Below, piece after piece: positions 15,000-15,782 of a stretch of 15,782 nucleotides of DNA. Below the pieces are notes generated by a model. It saw nothing but the letters and a program-made list of their open reading frames with translations, was not told the DNA's origin and searched no databases. The position numbers and the translations under genes are program-made. How positions within the stretch are numbered: the stretch's first letter is position 1; the number at the start of each line of letters is the position of its first letter. The stretch comes from Thalassiosira profunda (lineage: Eukaryota > Bacillariophyta > Thalassiosirophyceae > Thalassiosirales > Thalassiosiraceae): assembly GCA_036939355.1 (NCBI GenBank), contig JALLAP010000231.1, positions 1-15,782 on the forward strand. Direction: 5' to 3'.

Positions 15000-15782
15000 A
15001 TGAAGGCCTCGGCAGGAATGTGGCTCGCCGCGCTCGGCCTCGCGCCGGCGCCGCTCGTCCTCGCCGTCATGGAGGGCGGCCGCGACGGGCTGCGCAAGAA
15101 CGGGAGCGGGGCGACGGCAACGGACGGCGGCCTCGCGCCCGTCGGCGCCGCCGACGGGGGCGCTCGCCGCAAGCTGGCCCTCGGCAATGAGTGTGTCTAC
15201 GCCGCAACAGACTTCCCCCCCGATACGGATTCCATCCCCTTTACGGCTCCAGTGGGAGTGGGAGCCCCATTTGTATTTCTCACCCAATCCGACGTGTCCG
15301 GAGTTCCAGGGCAGACGGTCGTCTACAGCAAAACGCTTTTAGCTGGCTGCACCTACGCGTTTGACCTCATTGGTTCTGTTGGGGCAACTCATTATATTCA
15401 GGTGAGATCTCTATTGGCTTTGCATTGGAATCGCTCTCTCGCTCTTGCGCTGACACAATCCAAATCTTTTTCAAGTTGTTGTATGTGAATGGGGTCTTCC
15501 CAATCACTGGTGTCTGCGCTGGTTCAACTGATGGGCCCCAATTCTATGCCCCTATTGCGGCGACAGAACAGGTGTACTTGGCCATCGATACTGCCGAAGG
15601 CATTCCTGTGGCGATTTACAACATCATTGTCTCCTTTGCAGGTGGATCTTGCACCGCCCCCACCCTCCCGCCGACATCGTCGCCAACCGCGGCGCCGACC
15701 TCGGCGCCAACGTCACCACCAACCGCGGCCCCGACATCGTCGCCGACCTCATCGCCCACTGCTGCTCCGACCGCAGCTCCGA
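15000..15782 (+). CDS. Secreted PT-repeat protein, partial (two exons visible)
   Basis: Exon 1 spans 15000-15401 (134 codons) and exon 2 starts at 15476 and runs off the window, so the C-terminus is missing. The ATG at 15000 is chosen because a signal peptide follows at once (MWLAALGLAPAPLVLAVM); the open frame upstream of it belongs to the promoter and the opposite gene. The mature part (from about residue 60) starts CVYAATDFPPDTDSIPF and alternates short hydrophobic strands with Gly/Ser turns and paired Cys, ending in VSFAGGSC. It looks like a compact beta-rich extracellular domain of about 125 residues that I do not recognise. From about 15656 an array of PTSSPTAAPTSAPT-type repeats begins. 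Such linkers usually join domains of cell-wall or surface proteins in stramenopiles, so further domains are expected beyond the window. The linker type is shared with the hydrolase at 8335-9432. Confidence 0.85.
15402..15475 (+). other. Intron in PT-repeat protein gene
   Basis: 74 bases from GTGAGATC to TTTTTCAAG, phase 0. Splicing joins THYIQ to LLYVNGVF. Unspliced, the frame ends at a TGA at 15486-15488, so the intron must be removed to reach the PT repeats. Confidence 0.88.
15656..15782 (+). repeat. Degenerate 12-base repeat encoding PT-rich linker
   Basis: Units of about 12 bases (CCGACNTCGTCG, CCAACCGCGGCG and variants) encode alternating PTSS, PTAA and PTSA blocks. The array continues beyond the end of the window, so its total length is unknown. 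Confidence 0.85.

Noticed and set aside
1..15782. tRNA, rRNA, CRISPR, transposon or viral genes
   Set aside because: Looked for cloverleaf-like sequence, terminal repeats, and transposase, polymerase or capsid motifs by eye; found none.

Overview
The window is nuclear DNA of a eukaryote, most likely a stramenopile alga and quite possibly a diatom. The evidence is GC-rich coding sequence, short introns of 70-90 bases with GTGAG or GTAAG donors, secreted proteins with long PT/SPT/APT linkers, strong ACC-ATG start contexts, and two copies of a basic protein family (core RKFYRWFPDLDARF...GHEAEIRYREEMRAKDGEALA) that resembles diatom hypothetical proteins from memory. The lineage call is inference; no rRNA or organelle marker is present. 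Layout: 1-290 is an upstream region with an inverted repeat of an AAACCGG-containing element. 291-3692 (+) codes for a large secretory-type coiled-coil protein. Tail to tail with it, 3736-5429 (-) codes for a leucine-rich-repeat protein with a heptad coiled-coil tail and at least one intron. 5816-6613 (-) is the first copy (A) of the basic/acidic family. 6614-8334 is a long stretch with no gene I can defend. 8335-9432 (+) codes for a secreted SGNH/GDSL-type hydrolase with a PT linker and a hydrophobic C-terminus. Tail to tail with it, 9519-10256 (-) is the second family copy (B). 10558-14647 (-) is a complete five-exon gene for strumpellin (WASH complex subunit 5), the only gene here assigned with high certainty. 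Divergent from it across 352 bases, 15000-15782 (+) starts a secreted PT-repeat protein that has one intron and runs off the window. How the genes relate: there is no operon-like pathway. Two products (hydrolase and PT-repeat protein) look extracellular or cell-surface and share the same type of linker. The coiled-coil protein also enters the secretory route. Copies A and B look like nuclear proteins, basic at the front and acidic at the back. Strumpellin would act at endosomes in actin nucleation through the WASH and Arp2/3 complexes. The best candidates for undescribed biology are the A/B paralog family and the coiled-coil protein with its Trp-spaced repeat.
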